From positions 1 to 41,656 of the forward strand of contig CALKGI010000068.1 in NCBI GenBank assembly GCA_938085045.1: a DNA stretch of 41,656 bases, read 5' to 3'. This document shows, one piece after another, positions 8,360 through 16,892 of this stretch. The position numbers and the translations under genes are program-made. The notes under the pieces are model-generated. The model was given only the letters and a program-made list of their open reading frames with translations, was not told the origin of the DNA and did no database searches. The DNA is from an uncultured Alteromonadaceae bacterium (GTDB taxonomy: Bacteria > Pseudomonadota > Gammaproteobacteria > Enterobacterales > Alteromonadaceae). How positions within the stretch are numbered: position 1 is the stretch's first letter; every line of letters begins with the position of its first letter.

Positions 8360-9527
8360 TGGCCACCTTTTTTGTGGCCTTAATCTTGGCTTTTGATTTG
8401 ACTAACGGCAAGGTCAGAATCACCGTAAAGCTATTGCTTTCAATGAACTGGGCGTAGTTGCTGCTATCGCCATACATCAATTTCATTCGGGTTTGAACAT
8501 TGGCTAAGCCCACTTGCGTACCTGTGGTGTTGGTGCCCGGTTTAAAACTGTTGCCGACAGTTAATGTCCAGCGGTTGTCATCGATGATTTTGGCCTGAAT
8601 ATTGATGTAACCGTTATCCATGCTTGGCGATATGCCGTGTTTTATTGAATTTTCAATTAAGGTCAGCAGGGTTAATGTTGGCAAGTCTTGTTGCAGTAAT
8701 TTTTGGTCGATATCCATGTGCACCGTTAGCCTTTCTTCGAGCCTTATTTGTTCAATATCTAAATATCGCCGGGTGACCTGCCACTCTTCTTCTAAAGATG
8801 ACTTTACCCTCAAATGCGCTTGCAGGTGGGTGCGAAACAGCTCAGACAATTCGGTGACTGTATCGGCGGCTTTATCCTGATCTTCATAAATGAGGGCGCG
8901 AATACTGTTAAAAGTATTGAACAAAAAATGCGGGCTGAGTTGATTTGTGAGTTGCTGCATTTGTGCCTGTTGCACTTGTTTTTGCAGAACTTTTTTTGAG
9001 AGTTGTTGATGCCATAATAGATAGACGATTGCCCAAGAAGCAAGCATGGTAAAAGCACCGAAAACACCAAGACCCCATAACATTGAATGACTAAAAACGG
9101 CGTCTATCTCACCCGTGCCCGAGACCAGTTGCATTGATTGAAAGTCAGCTTCTACCATCGGTCCGAGCTTACCAAGGTATAGAGTCAAAGAAAAATAAAT
9201 CACCCCACCCAACATTAAAAACCCCAATAAAAGCAAGACGTTTTTGAGCGTATATTGATGATGGATCACCCTGAGTTTAAGGTAGGGACGAATCAAAAAG
9301 TGGCATACTAATAAGAATACGAGCGGATCTAAAAGTGAGCGCAACATAAACGCTCGTTGTTCTGCAAGGGTATTGGTGTCAATTGATGTTAAAAATGAGC
9401 CGTTGACACCCAGGCTGACCAAAAAAGCGATCATCATCGCGATACGGTAGCCTTTGCTGGTGCGTTTAGAAAGCTGCCAGCCTTGGCTAAAGTAGTTTCG
9501 CAGCCCGGTAACTTTTGGTTCAGTCAT
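8349..9527 (-). CDS. LytS-type sensor histidine kinase (His_kinase family)
   Basis: A 392-residue membrane kinase. Four hydrophobic segments near 29-47, 67-82, 97-116 and 148-170 form the sensor, with a short loop after the third likely periplasmic. A coiled-coil linker rich in Gln precedes the His_kinase domain whose H200 lies in LSPHFLFNTFNSIRAL, the hallmark of LytS/YehU kinases; a short HATPase domain follows (TLIENSIKHG, then a glycine region TGTQVGLANV). The gene overlaps the LytTR gene. Its place immediately after the MacB-like permease suggests that it monitors transport flux or envelope damage, as in Bce-type modules, though the kinase family differs. Confidence 0.9.
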   Translation of the reverse strand: MTEPKVTGLRNYFSQGWQLSKRTSKGYRIAMMIAFLVSLGVNGSFLTSIDTNTLAEQRAFMLRSLLDPLVFLLVCHFLIRPYLKLRVIHHQYTLKNVLLLLGFLMLGGVIYFSLTLYLGKLGPMVEADFQSMQLVSGTGEIDAVFSHSMLWGLGVFGAFTMLASWAIVYLLWHQQLSKKVLQKQVQQAQMQQLTNQLSPHFLFNTFNSIRALIYEDQDKAADTVTELSELFRTHLQAHLRVKSSLEEEWQVTRRYLDIEQIRLEERLTVHMDIDQKLLQQDLPTLTLLTLIENSIKHGISPSMDNGYINIQAKIIDDNRWTLTVGNSFKPGTNTTGTQVGLANVQTRMKLMYGDSSNYAQFIESNSFTVILTLPLVKSKAKIKATKKVAIDA

Positions 9528-9589
9528 TTTTAGGGCCTGCTTTTGGTGGAAAAATGTTGGGGCTTGAAATATTAGGTGTTAAGTTGTTG

Positions 9590-10828
9590 TTATTCATATC
9601 TTAATGCATCTACCGGATTGAGTTTTGCGGCCTTGACGGCTGGCGCGAGCCCAAATACTACACCAATTGTGGTGGTAAAACCAAAAGATAACCAAATCGC
9701 CCACATAGGCACAGTTACCGCTCCGGCTCCGGGCATAGACAGTCCCACGAGTGCCGCTAATCCGTAACCTAGCAACAAGCCAATCACCCCGCCAAATAAC
9801 GATAGCAACAGCGCTTCAATCAAAAATTGAGACAGAATAAACTGCGGTGTTGCACCTAGGGCTTTGGCAATACCAATTTCTTTGGTTCGCTCGGTCACCG
9901 AGACCAGCATGATGTTCATTATGCCGATGCCGCCCACAAGTAAGCTGATGCCAACCACACCTGCCGCGACAAATGTCACTGAACCGGTGATAGAATCAAA
10001 CTGCTTGCGGGTTTTTTCGGCGGTAATGAACTCAAAGTAATCGGGGTCATCGCCGCTTAACTTGTGACGCTTACGCAAAATTTGGCGCATTTGGTCTTGT
10101 ATGCCCTTGAGGTCTGCATCGGTTTCAGGGCGAAATAATATGTCGATGTTGTCGGTGGCCGAAGCCCCTTTTAAAGAACGAATGGTACTAAAAGGCGCAA
10201 TGATATAATTGTCTTGGTCAAAGCCAAACATTTGGCCACGGCTTTCGGCCACGCCGATTATTCTGAACCAATCGCCGCTGAGGTTAATGAATTCGCCGAC
10301 CGGGTTGGCGGGCATATCGAGTTTTTTGATGACACTGGTACCAACGATGGCCACCCTACGCCTACGTAAGTCGTCACTTTGAGATAAAAAACGGCCAAAT
10401 TCGGGATAGGTGCTCACCACATTTTGATAGCTGCTGTCGGTGCCAGTGATCATGGTTTGGGTTGATTTTCGCCCGTATGTTACGCTGCCGCCCAAGCTAA
10501 AAGCGGTCATGGTGGCGGTCATGTCTCTAACGCCATCGGTTTTGGCTTTAAGTTGTAAAAAATCGTCGTAATTGAGCTTGTTGCTCAAGCCTAACATTTG
10601 CTGATCGGGGCTGGTAAAGGCCCGTAGCGTGACCATGTCGCTACCCATGTCGTCGAGTTCTTTGCTGATATTTGAGCTTAACCCTTCCATCACGGCCACT
10701 ACGGTGATTACCGCCGCAACACCGATGATAATACCCAAAGTTGTTAAAGCACTACGCATGGCGTGAGCAAAAATAGATTGGATAGCTGCTTTGGCCCCTT
10801 CGATTATTGCGTGTAATAAATTACCCAT
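9590..10828 (-). CDS. MacB-like ABC transporter permease
   Basis: A 412-residue permease of the MacB/FtsX class. It has an N-terminal membrane helix (about 22-46, AMRSALTTLGIIIGVAAVITV), a large periplasmic MacB_PCD domain (about 50-285) and three C-terminal helices in the FtsX domain, including the diagnostic GGIGIMNIMLVSVTERTKEIGI near 300-325. This class does not move substrate across the inner membrane; it couples ATP hydrolysis to extrusion from the periplasm through a TolC-like duct. Start overlaps the ATPase gene by 8 bp. Unlike E. coli MacB, ATPase and permease are separate chains. Confidence 0.93.
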   Translation of the reverse strand: MGNLLHAIIEGAKAAIQSIFAHAMRSALTTLGIIIGVAAVITVVAVMEGLSSNISKELDDMGSDMVTLRAFTSPDQQMLGLSNKLNYDDFLQLKAKTDGVRDMTATMTAFSLGGSVTYGRKSTQTMITGTDSSYQNVVSTYPEFGRFLSQSDDLRRRRVAIVGTSVIKKLDMPANPVGEFINLSGDWFRIIGVAESRGQMFGFDQDNYIIAPFSTIRSLKGASATDNIDILFRPETDADLKGIQDQMRQILRKRHKLSGDDPDYFEFITAEKTRKQFDSITGSVTFVAAGVVGISLLVGGIGIMNIMLVSVTERTKEIGIAKALGATPQFILSQFLIEALLLSLFGGVIGLLLGYGLAALVGLSMPGAGAVTVPMWAIWLSFGFTTTIGVVFGLAPAVKAAKLNPVDALRYE

Positions 10829-11594
10829 GCATCACCTGTTTTGTTTGGTCTTGAGGTGGAGTTTCTTGAGACGGCTTAGCGCGTTGATTTAAGCGGTCTG
10901 ATTCTATTTGACCGTCTACCAAGCGCACCACTCTATGGCAATGGTCGGCAATTTCTTGCTCGTGGGTGACCAAAATAATGGTGTGACCCTGCGCGTGTAG
11001 TTGGTCAAATAAAGCCATTATTTCGAGCGTGGTTTTACTGTCGAGGTTACCGGTGGGTTCATCGCCTAGAATGATCGCCGGATTGGTGACCAAGGCTCGG
11101 GCAATGGCGACTCGTTGGCGTTGACCGCCAGACAGTTGATTGGGCAGGCTGTTCACTTTGTCAGACAAACCAACCCTATCGAGCGCTTCTAATGCCATTT
11201 TTTTACGACTAGAACCACTCATCAGGCGATAAACCAAAGGTTGCATCACGTTAGTGAGCACCGATGCTCTGGGTAACAGGTTAAAGCTTTGAAAAATAAA
11301 GCCCACTGCCTGATTGCGCAACGTGGCCAGATAAGCCTCTGAGTGACTGGCGACATTTTGGTCGTCGAGCCTATATTCGCCACTGCTGGCAGGGTCTAGG
11401 CAGCCAAGTATGTTCATTAATGTCGACTTGCCCGAACCTGACGGGCCAGTGATGGCCACATATTCATTGGCGTTGATGGTTAGGTTAACGTTTTGTAGTG
11501 CATAAAACGTTTCATCGGCCATTGGGTAGTGCTTGGTAATATTGCTCAGAGATATTACTGGCTCGTTTGAGGCTTTGTTTGTTGGCTCACTCAT
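10821..11594 (-). CDS. MacB/LolD-like ABC transporter ATPase
   Basis: A 257-residue nucleotide-binding subunit. Walker A GPSGSGKS at residues 50-57, Q-loop in FIFQSFNLLPRASVLTNV, signature LSGGQRQRVAIARAL, Walker B IILGDEPTGNLD and H-loop ILVTHE are all intact. The DEPTGNLDS form is typical of the MacB/LolD/FtsE type 7 group. A Pro/Gln-rich tail of about 25 residues follows the core. It overlaps both neighbours (4 bp with the adaptor, 8 bp with the permease), so the three are made as one complex. Confidence 0.95.
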   Translation of the reverse strand: MSEPTNKASNEPVISLSNITKHYPMADETFYALQNVNLTINANEYVAITGPSGSGKSTLMNILGCLDPASSGEYRLDDQNVASHSEAYLATLRNQAVGFIFQSFNLLPRASVLTNVMQPLVYRLMSGSSRKKMALEALDRVGLSDKVNSLPNQLSGGQRQRVAIARALVTNPAIILGDEPTGNLDSKTTLEIMALFDQLHAQGHTIILVTHEQEIADHCHRVVRLVDGQIESDRLNQRAKPSQETPPQDQTKQVMHG

Positions 11595-12757
11595 AAGGCG
11601 GCAGCCTTTGTTTTGACGGCATCTTTAGTTCGAAGTGCTACACCGTTTTTCAATGTGCTAACTAGCCTGCTGGGGCCTGTGACAACAACATCAGTATCAC
11701 CTAATCCTGAGGTGATGCTTTGTTTGGTGTCGGTTGCCATGCCTACGGTCACAATTTGTTTTTTGGCCTGATCATTTTTAATCAGCCAAACAAAATGTTG
11801 GTCGCCAGACTGATGCACCGCCGCAAGCGAGATACTTAGGGCAGGCTCAGACTGCGCGGTAATGATTTCTGCTCGGCAGCTCATGCCTGGGTATAATTGT
11901 TTGTTGCTTTGAATCAGCACCTTTACTCTGAAAATCAGACCACGGCCTTGCCCTGCTGAGCGTGCAGAAGAGCCAATACTAACAACCTTGCCGTTTAATG
12001 CCGTTTTTGGACTGCCTGAGGTGAACACTTCTACTTGCTGATTTGCTTTAACGCTGGCTATATCGGCTTCGTCGACACGTAACTCGGCCAAAATGGTGCG
12101 TGGGTCGGCCAAAGTCATCAGCGCAGAGCCAACAATATTGGTGGTACCGGCAATCACTGTTTCGCCGGGTTTAACATCTACCGCTGAGATAAGGCCGGGC
12201 ATTGCAGCTTTAAAGGTGGTTTTGTTCAATCGATCTTTAGCCAAATCTAGTGCCGCCAGTTTTTGGTTAAGGCTTTCTTTGGCCGCCTTAACCTTGATTT
12301 GTGACACCTTAAATTGACTGGCCAGTGAGTCGACTTGATCTTGACCCACCAGATTTTGCGCAAACAGTTTTTGCTTGAGGTTTACCTGACGTTGTAAATC
12401 ACGGCTCAGTTCAGTGACATACTCAATCTCGATACTTTGGGCATTAACCGCCGCCTGATAACTGGCGACATCTGCTTCAAAGGCGGTGGGATCTAACTGC
12501 ATTAACACTTGACCTTGTTCAACCAATTGGCCTTCTTCAACTAACACTTGGGTCACAATACCGGTGACTTCAGAGCGAATTTGAATTTGGGTGTTAAACA
12601 CCAAATTGCCAGAAGCTAATATGCTGTCAGATAGAACCTGTTCAGTCGCCTGTTCGCTAGTGACCACCAGTTCAGCATGGTCGCCTTTCATTTTACGTAC
12701 GGCAACTAAAGTCACCAGCAGTGCGATAATTAAGCCAAAAGTAACGAGTTTTTTCAT
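11591..12757 (-). CDS. MacA-like periplasmic adaptor (HlyD/RND-MFP family)
   Basis: A 388-residue adaptor anchored by an N-terminal helix (about 5-20) and otherwise periplasmic. The split lipoyl domain starts at VEEGQLVEQGQVLMQLDP (near 75-92), followed by the alpha-hairpin with long heptads (about 98-175), the second lipoyl half, and a beta-barrel (DEADIASVKANQQVEV) with membrane-proximal domain to the end. AAGGAG lies 6-7 nt before the ATG, a strong ribosome binding site. It links the ABC pair to an outer-membrane TolC-type channel; no such channel gene is in this window. Confidence 0.93.
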   Translation of the reverse strand: MKKLVTFGLIIALLVTLVAVRKMKGDHAELVVTSEQATEQVLSDSILASGNLVFNTQIQIRSEVTGIVTQVLVEEGQLVEQGQVLMQLDPTAFEADVASYQAAVNAQSIEIEYVTELSRDLQRQVNLKQKLFAQNLVGQDQVDSLASQFKVSQIKVKAAKESLNQKLAALDLAKDRLNKTTFKAAMPGLISAVDVKPGETVIAGTTNIVGSALMTLADPRTILAELRVDEADIASVKANQQVEVFTSGSPKTALNGKVVSIGSSARSAGQGRGLIFRVKVLIQSNKQLYPGMSCRAEIITAQSEPALSISLAAVHQSGDQHFVWLIKNDQAKKQIVTVGMATDTKQSITSGLGDTDVVVTGPSRLVSTLKNGVALRTKDAVKTKAAAL

Positions 12758-12782
12758 TTTGCTCTCCTTATTAGGCGACTAC

Positions 12783-13493
12783 TTAAGCAACGGCGAACCA
12801 CAAACCAAATACAACGACATACGGTGCAACTGACAAGACTACCGATTTAACAACCGACATATCAGACAAACGTTTGAAGGCAATGCTCACCAAAGCAATC
12901 GACCAAATGTAGAACAAGTTAAGCGTTTCAGCCCAATTGAACAGTGCGTCGCCCGGTACGAATCCTGTTACCAACTGATTTAAAGAAGCGTAGTTAGGTA
13001 GGCTCATCGATAAATCAGGACTTGCGGCGGTGGTAAACAACGCGATAAAACCAATTGCACTGAGCAACATAGGCATTTGCGACCATGCACCAACACTGAA
13101 CCAGTCGCCATAGGTCAAAGGTTGCTTGTTGGCGCCACCTGCTTTGTGGGCAAGTGCGAAATAACCGGCATATATCGCGGTAGTGATTAAGGTCATAATG
13201 ACAACCATTACTGCGCCTAAGGTGCCAGTATGTGGGGCTGCATCACGCACAAATTGTTCGGCGGCATCTTTTTCGGCGCCTGACGCATCTACGTGTAACA
13301 TTTGCTGCTGCACTATCCAGTCGGTAGACATACCGTCAAAAAAGCCATAAATACCGCCTGCGGTTACAGCGATCAGTAATGCGAGTGCCAAATAGCTGTA
13401 TTTTTTAGCCGATTTGAGTTGATCAAAAAGCGACTGAGGGGCGACAAAAACGTCGATAAGGGTCATCGGGGTTGCGGTTGCAGTTGTGGTCAT
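12783..13493 (-). CDS. Yip1-family integral membrane protein
   Basis: A 236-residue inner-membrane protein with about five helices (near 34-52, 95-118, 140-160, 183-203, 214-235). The N-terminal DVFVAPQSLFDQLKSAKKY segment followed by helices fits the Yip1 family, in which a short P-rich cytosolic stretch precedes the membrane core. GGAG precedes the ATG well. It is the first gene of the unit and lies 25 bp ahead of the MacA-like gene. Yip1 proteins of bacteria are poorly understood; co-occurrence with MacAB-like pumps suggests an accessory or assembly role. Confidence 0.8.
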   Translation of the reverse strand: MTTTATATPMTLIDVFVAPQSLFDQLKSAKKYSYLALALLIAVTAGGIYGFFDGMSTDWIVQQQMLHVDASGAEKDAAEQFVRDAAPHTGTLGAVMVVIMTLITTAIYAGYFALAHKAGGANKQPLTYGDWFSVGAWSQMPMLLSAIGFIALFTTAASPDLSMSLPNYASLNQLVTGFVPGDALFNWAETLNLFYIWSIALVSIAFKRLSDMSVVKSVVLSVAPYVVVFGLWFAVA

Positions 13494-13686
13494 AATTAGC
13501 TCCGAGCTGGGTAGTTTACGTTAGTGCGAACACAATAAAACAATCAAGTCGGTTAAAATGGGTAATAGTGATAAACGGCGGAATTAGGTGAATTTCGGTT
13601 GGGCGGCTTTTTGTAAAGGAGGGTTGTTAAAGGGGTTACTCAAGGTTAATATGACCTAATTAAAGACTGATTAAGAGACCTCTATA

Positions 13687-13935
13687 ATGGCCGCTAGAAT
13701 ATTAGCTGATGTTGCAGCAAGCATTACTGAATTAAAATCAAACCCGATGAAAGTGGCAACCAGTGCGTTTGGTGAGCCTGTTGCTGTGTTAAATCGAAAT
13801 GAACCCGCATTTTACTGCGTGCCAGCGGCTGCTTATGAGTTGATGGTAGACAGACTTGATGATTTAGAGCTTTTGGCATTGGCCAAAGAACGTGAAAATG
13901 AACCGAGTATTGCGGTAAGTATTGATGACCTATAG
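13687..13935 (+). CDS. Type II antitoxin, Phd/YefM (StbD-like)
   Basis: An 82-residue antitoxin. The N-terminus (residues 1-50, LADVAASITELKSNPMKVATSAFGEPVAVLNRN) is the Phd/YefM DNA-binding fold, in the StbD/RelB-like version; the C-terminal 30 residues are acidic (DDLELLALAKERENE) and would wrap the toxin. The toxin start lies inside its last codons. The region before it carries AT-rich short inverted repeats (about 13643-13665) that may be the autoregulatory operator. It neutralises the following RelE-family toxin and represses the pair. Confidence 0.88.
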   Translation: MAARILADVAASITELKSNPMKVATSAFGEPVAVLNRNEPAFYCVPAAAYELMVDRLDDLELLALAKERENEPSIAVSIDDL

Positions 13936-14215
13936 CCTAGAGTTTAAAAGAAGTGCGCATAAAGAATGGAATAAATTGGGCGCAACGCTCAAAGAACAAT
14001 TTAAAAAGAAATTGGTTGAACGCCTTGAGAATCCACACGTACCAGCAGCCAAACTGTCGGGCGCGGATAACCTATATAAGATTAAGCTGCGCCAGTCAGG
14101 TTATCGTTTAGTTTACCGTGTTGAAGATGATGTCGTGATTGTAACAGTTCTTGCTGTTGGCAAACGAGAGCGTAATGACGTTTATCGAAAAGCGATGTCA
14201 CGGTTGAATAATTAA
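13925..14215 (+). CDS. RelE/StbE-family toxin
   Basis: A 96-residue RelE/ParE-superfamily toxin. The pattern is complete: an N-terminal strand YSLEFKRSAHKEWNKL, helices with EQFKKKLVERLENP, KLSGADNLYKIKLRQSGYRLVYRVEDD, and a final VVIVTVLAVGKRERNDVY. Basic residues in the KIKLRQSGYRLVYR and GKRERNDVY segments match those used by ribosome-dependent mRNases of this family. The ATG at 13925 overlaps the antitoxin stop by 11 bp; an in-frame TTG three bases earlier is less likely. The pair is isolated between the pump operon and the esterase genes and may be a stabilising or phage-responsive module. Confidence 0.9.
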   Translation: MTYSLEFKRSAHKEWNKLGATLKEQFKKKLVERLENPHVPAAKLSGADNLYKIKLRQSGYRLVYRVEDDVVIVTVLAVGKRERNDVYRKAMSRLNN

Positions 14216-14227
14216 AATCTAGCATTA

Positions 14228-15514
14228 CTATTGCGCTTCTTTAAACCGTTTCAAACTCGCTTTAAAATCCGCCAAATCTTCATCTTTTTGCGCCGTTGCC
14301 AACTCCACTGCCTTTTTATAGGCCGCTAGTGCTTGGTCTTTTTGGTTGAGCTTTTCATAAACTTTACCCAAACCATGTTGCGCGGTGGGTAAGTCTGGAA
14401 ATTGTTTGCTTAAATGCGTCCATACCGTTAACGCGTCTTGAAAGTCATTTTTATTGAACAAACGCTGGGCAATGCGGTTGATAATGTATTTAACGTAGCG
14501 TTTGTTTTCATTCATATCGTACAAAGGCCAAGCCAGCGCAAATCGTTTATTGGTGAGGTAATAATAGGCGACATGACCAACCGATGACTTGAGGTATTTG
14601 TCGGTGGTGGTCAGTTGATATTTTTTATCTCTTTTGGCAAAAAAGTCGACGATATCTGCATATTTAAAATCTTTGGTCGCCAATAACGCGTGACTTGGGC
14701 GTTTGTAATCATCAAAGTGACGGCGCAAACCATTGTTTATAGCCTGATAAATCACGGTGCTATGGTTCTCTAACAAAAACGTTTCGCGAATGATGTTGAC
14801 AGCGCCGGGGTTAGATTTTGCTAGCGATTTTTTGAGAAATAATACGTCAGTGTCTTCTTTTTCACTTTGCACGGCATAAATTAAAGGTCGGTTGTTGCTG
14901 GGGGCCTTAGGCGTTTTTTCAAAGACGCTGATGGTTTGTTCCATTGCGCTTTGCCCTGTGAAAATAGAATCGGCGGCAATCACTGTATCAAAGCTGCCGG
15001 GGTATCTGGCTAAGGCACCTAGTATCATCGAGCCAGAATACGACTGGCCAATCAATACCTGATTATCTAACGTGCGGTAATTTTCTTTCACCCAAGGTTT
15101 AAGTTCTTCGACCAAATAGCGCGCTAAAACCTCGGGTTTACCTGTGGTTTCTTGGTGCCATTGGCCGAAGCTTTCGTTGGGTAGGCCGATGACAATCGAT
15201 TGCGGTATATCGCCGGTGGAACCGTTTTTTTCCATCCGATCTATTAAGGCGATGCTATGAAAATACATGTTTTTGACGTAAGTCAAATTGGCATCGAGCA
15301 AATAAATCACTGGGTAGTGTTGTTTTGATTCGCTGTAACCCGGTGGCAACCGCACATAAAGCTCGCGCTGGTTGCCCATTACTTTTGAGGTTAGCGTGAC
15401 TTTTTCACCTAAATTTAGGGTGACTGGACTGATTGGCTCGTTGGCCGATGTATTGTTGCTCAGCAATAACTGGCACAGTAATAAGGTTGTTATAAAAGCC
15501 GCTTTAAATTTCAC
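14228..15514 (-). CDS. Secreted esterase D-like alpha/beta hydrolase with TPR tail
   Basis: A 428-residue exported protein. A signal peptide (about 1-24) is followed by an esterase domain of the Esterase D/enterochelin-esterase type (PF00756-like, about 35-280): RELYVRLPPGYSES, YLLDAN, and a nucleophile motif GQSYSG with Ser158 (His of the usual GHS replaced by Gln); the catalytic His is likely in LENHSTVIYQAI. The C-terminal third (about 350-425) contains TPR repeats (FPDLPTAQHGLGKVYEKLNQKDQALAAYKKAVELA). Relatives hydrolyse siderophore or acyl esters, but the substrate here is open. It lies 16 bp after a paralogue on the same strand, so the two are co-transcribed. Confidence 0.85.
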   Translation of the reverse strand: MKFKAAFITTLLLCQLLLSNNTSANEPISPVTLNLGEKVTLTSKVMGNQRELYVRLPPGYSESKQHYPVIYLLDANLTYVKNMYFHSIALIDRMEKNGSTGDIPQSIVIGLPNESFGQWHQETTGKPEVLARYLVEELKPWVKENYRTLDNQVLIGQSYSGSMILGALARYPGSFDTVIAADSIFTGQSAMEQTISVFEKTPKAPSNNRPLIYAVQSEKEDTDVLFLKKSLAKSNPGAVNIIRETFLLENHSTVIYQAINNGLRRHFDDYKRPSHALLATKDFKYADIVDFFAKRDKKYQLTTTDKYLKSSVGHVAYYYLTNKRFALAWPLYDMNENKRYVKYIINRIAQRLFNKNDFQDALTVWTHLSKQFPDLPTAQHGLGKVYEKLNQKDQALAAYKKAVELATAQKDEDLADFKASLKRFKEAQ

Positions 15515-15530
15515 CCTAGTTTTTCCTTGA

Positions 15531-16706
15531 TTACAATTTTGTGAGTTTCATAGTGACATCTTTCAAGTGGGCCTGCAACTGAGCTAGGTTGCGGGTTTTG
15601 TTGGTGGTCGCTATTTTAACGGCCTTTTCGAGTGCGGCTTTCGCTTCGGTTAATTTACCCGCCGCTTCGAGCGCATCAGCAAGGCTGTCATAAGGGTTGG
15701 TGGCTTGTGGATATAGCTCGATATTGTATTTAAACACTTTTATAGATTCTTCGATTTTCTTTTCGCCGAGCAGTCTATAACCCAATACGTTCATGCTGTC
15801 TTGGGGTGGTTTAGCAGGTGCGCCCATTTCTACTGATAGCTTGTGGTAATGCGCTTTAATAGCATCAACACCTTTGGCGATTAATGCCGGGCTTAGCTGC
15901 CAGCCTGCATATAAACTGATTGAAACCAATGCGTTGTGCAGGGTTTTGCTGGGCGTAGACATGTGTGTTTCAAGGTCATAAACGTGGCTTTCCCACTTTA
16001 AACCTTTTGGTGCTTGTTTGCTTAATATCGATTCGAGCTGTTTGTAGGCGGGTAACAGAGTGGGTTCGTTGCCTAGCGTCATGAAAAATGAAGCGTTTAA
16101 TTCACTGCTGCTTTTAAGCGTTTTAGCGCCGCGGTTAACAATCTCGTTGTCGTCAAAGCGAACAAAAGGGCTCATGGCGACATAAGATTTAAACATATCA
16201 GGGCGAGTTAACAGCGTGTGTAGGGTGAGCAAGCCGCCCAGTGAGTGGCCAGTTAATGTGCGATATGGCGTGGTGCGGTATTTTTTGTCTATGTAGGGGA
16301 TCAGTTCGTTACCAATAAAACCGATGAACTTGTCGGCACCTCCGGCGGGGCGATCTCCTGCGCTTTTAGGTTTAGTTGGGGTGAAATCGCGAAAACGGTT
16401 AACGTTGGTGATAGCAACCACAATGTGCCGGGGGATCATATTAGCCGACACACTCAACCATTCAACGGTGCCAACAACGCGTTTAAAGTGGGTTTTGCCA
16501 TCGAGGGTATACAATACCGGATAACGCATTGACGTGTTGGTTTTGTAGCCGTTGGGTAGGCTAACGTAAATAATTCGTTCTTCGTTTAATATGGTTGACT
16601 TAATGGTTTCTTCAAATCCAAAAGTTAGCGTTGTGTTGGCCGCAGCTGTGAGCGAGCACAGTGCCAAAGCGAATAATAAAAACAGATGGTTTAGTGATTG
16701 ACGCAT
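15531..16706 (-). CDS. Secreted esterase D-like alpha/beta hydrolase with TPR tail (paralogue)
   Basis: A 391-residue exported hydrolase. The ATG at 16706 is chosen because AAGGAAA lies 8 nt upstream and a clean signal peptide follows (MRQSLNHLFLLFALALCSLTAAA); the frame extends farther upstream to 16841 but that would bury the signal peptide. Esterase domain with IIYVSLPNGYKTN, YTLDGKTHF, canonical GHSLGG nucleophile elbow and a likely catalytic His in YDLETHMSTP. TPR-like repeats occupy the last 80 residues (NVLGYRLLGEKKIEES, NPYDSLADALEAAGKLTEAKAALEKAV). Divergent from the CadC-like regulator gene with less than 200 bp between starts, so that regulator is the likely controller. Confidence 0.87.
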   Translation of the reverse strand: MRQSLNHLFLLFALALCSLTAAANTTLTFGFEETIKSTILNEERIIYVSLPNGYKTNTSMRYPVLYTLDGKTHFKRVVGTVEWLSVSANMIPRHIVVAITNVNRFRDFTPTKPKSAGDRPAGGADKFIGFIGNELIPYIDKKYRTTPYRTLTGHSLGGLLTLHTLLTRPDMFKSYVAMSPFVRFDDNEIVNRGAKTLKSSSELNASFFMTLGNEPTLLPAYKQLESILSKQAPKGLKWESHVYDLETHMSTPSKTLHNALVSISLYAGWQLSPALIAKGVDAIKAHYHKLSVEMGAPAKPPQDSMNVLGYRLLGEKKIEESIKVFKYNIELYPQATNPYDSLADALEAAGKLTEAKAALEKAVKIATTNKTRNLAQLQAHLKDVTMKLTKL

Positions 16707-16892
16707 GTTCAGTTTCCTTGCCTTTGATTGAGGCTGTTGGTTGCAATAAATGTTGAGGCAATAGTGGGCGGGCTCAGGAGATAACACCATGTAGGCGAGC
16801 TGATAAATAGCTGATGGAATGCTGATGGCGTGTAAAATCAAGGCTTTGGCGTTATACTGAGGGTCTATAAAAAATCAAAAACAAGAGCAAAC

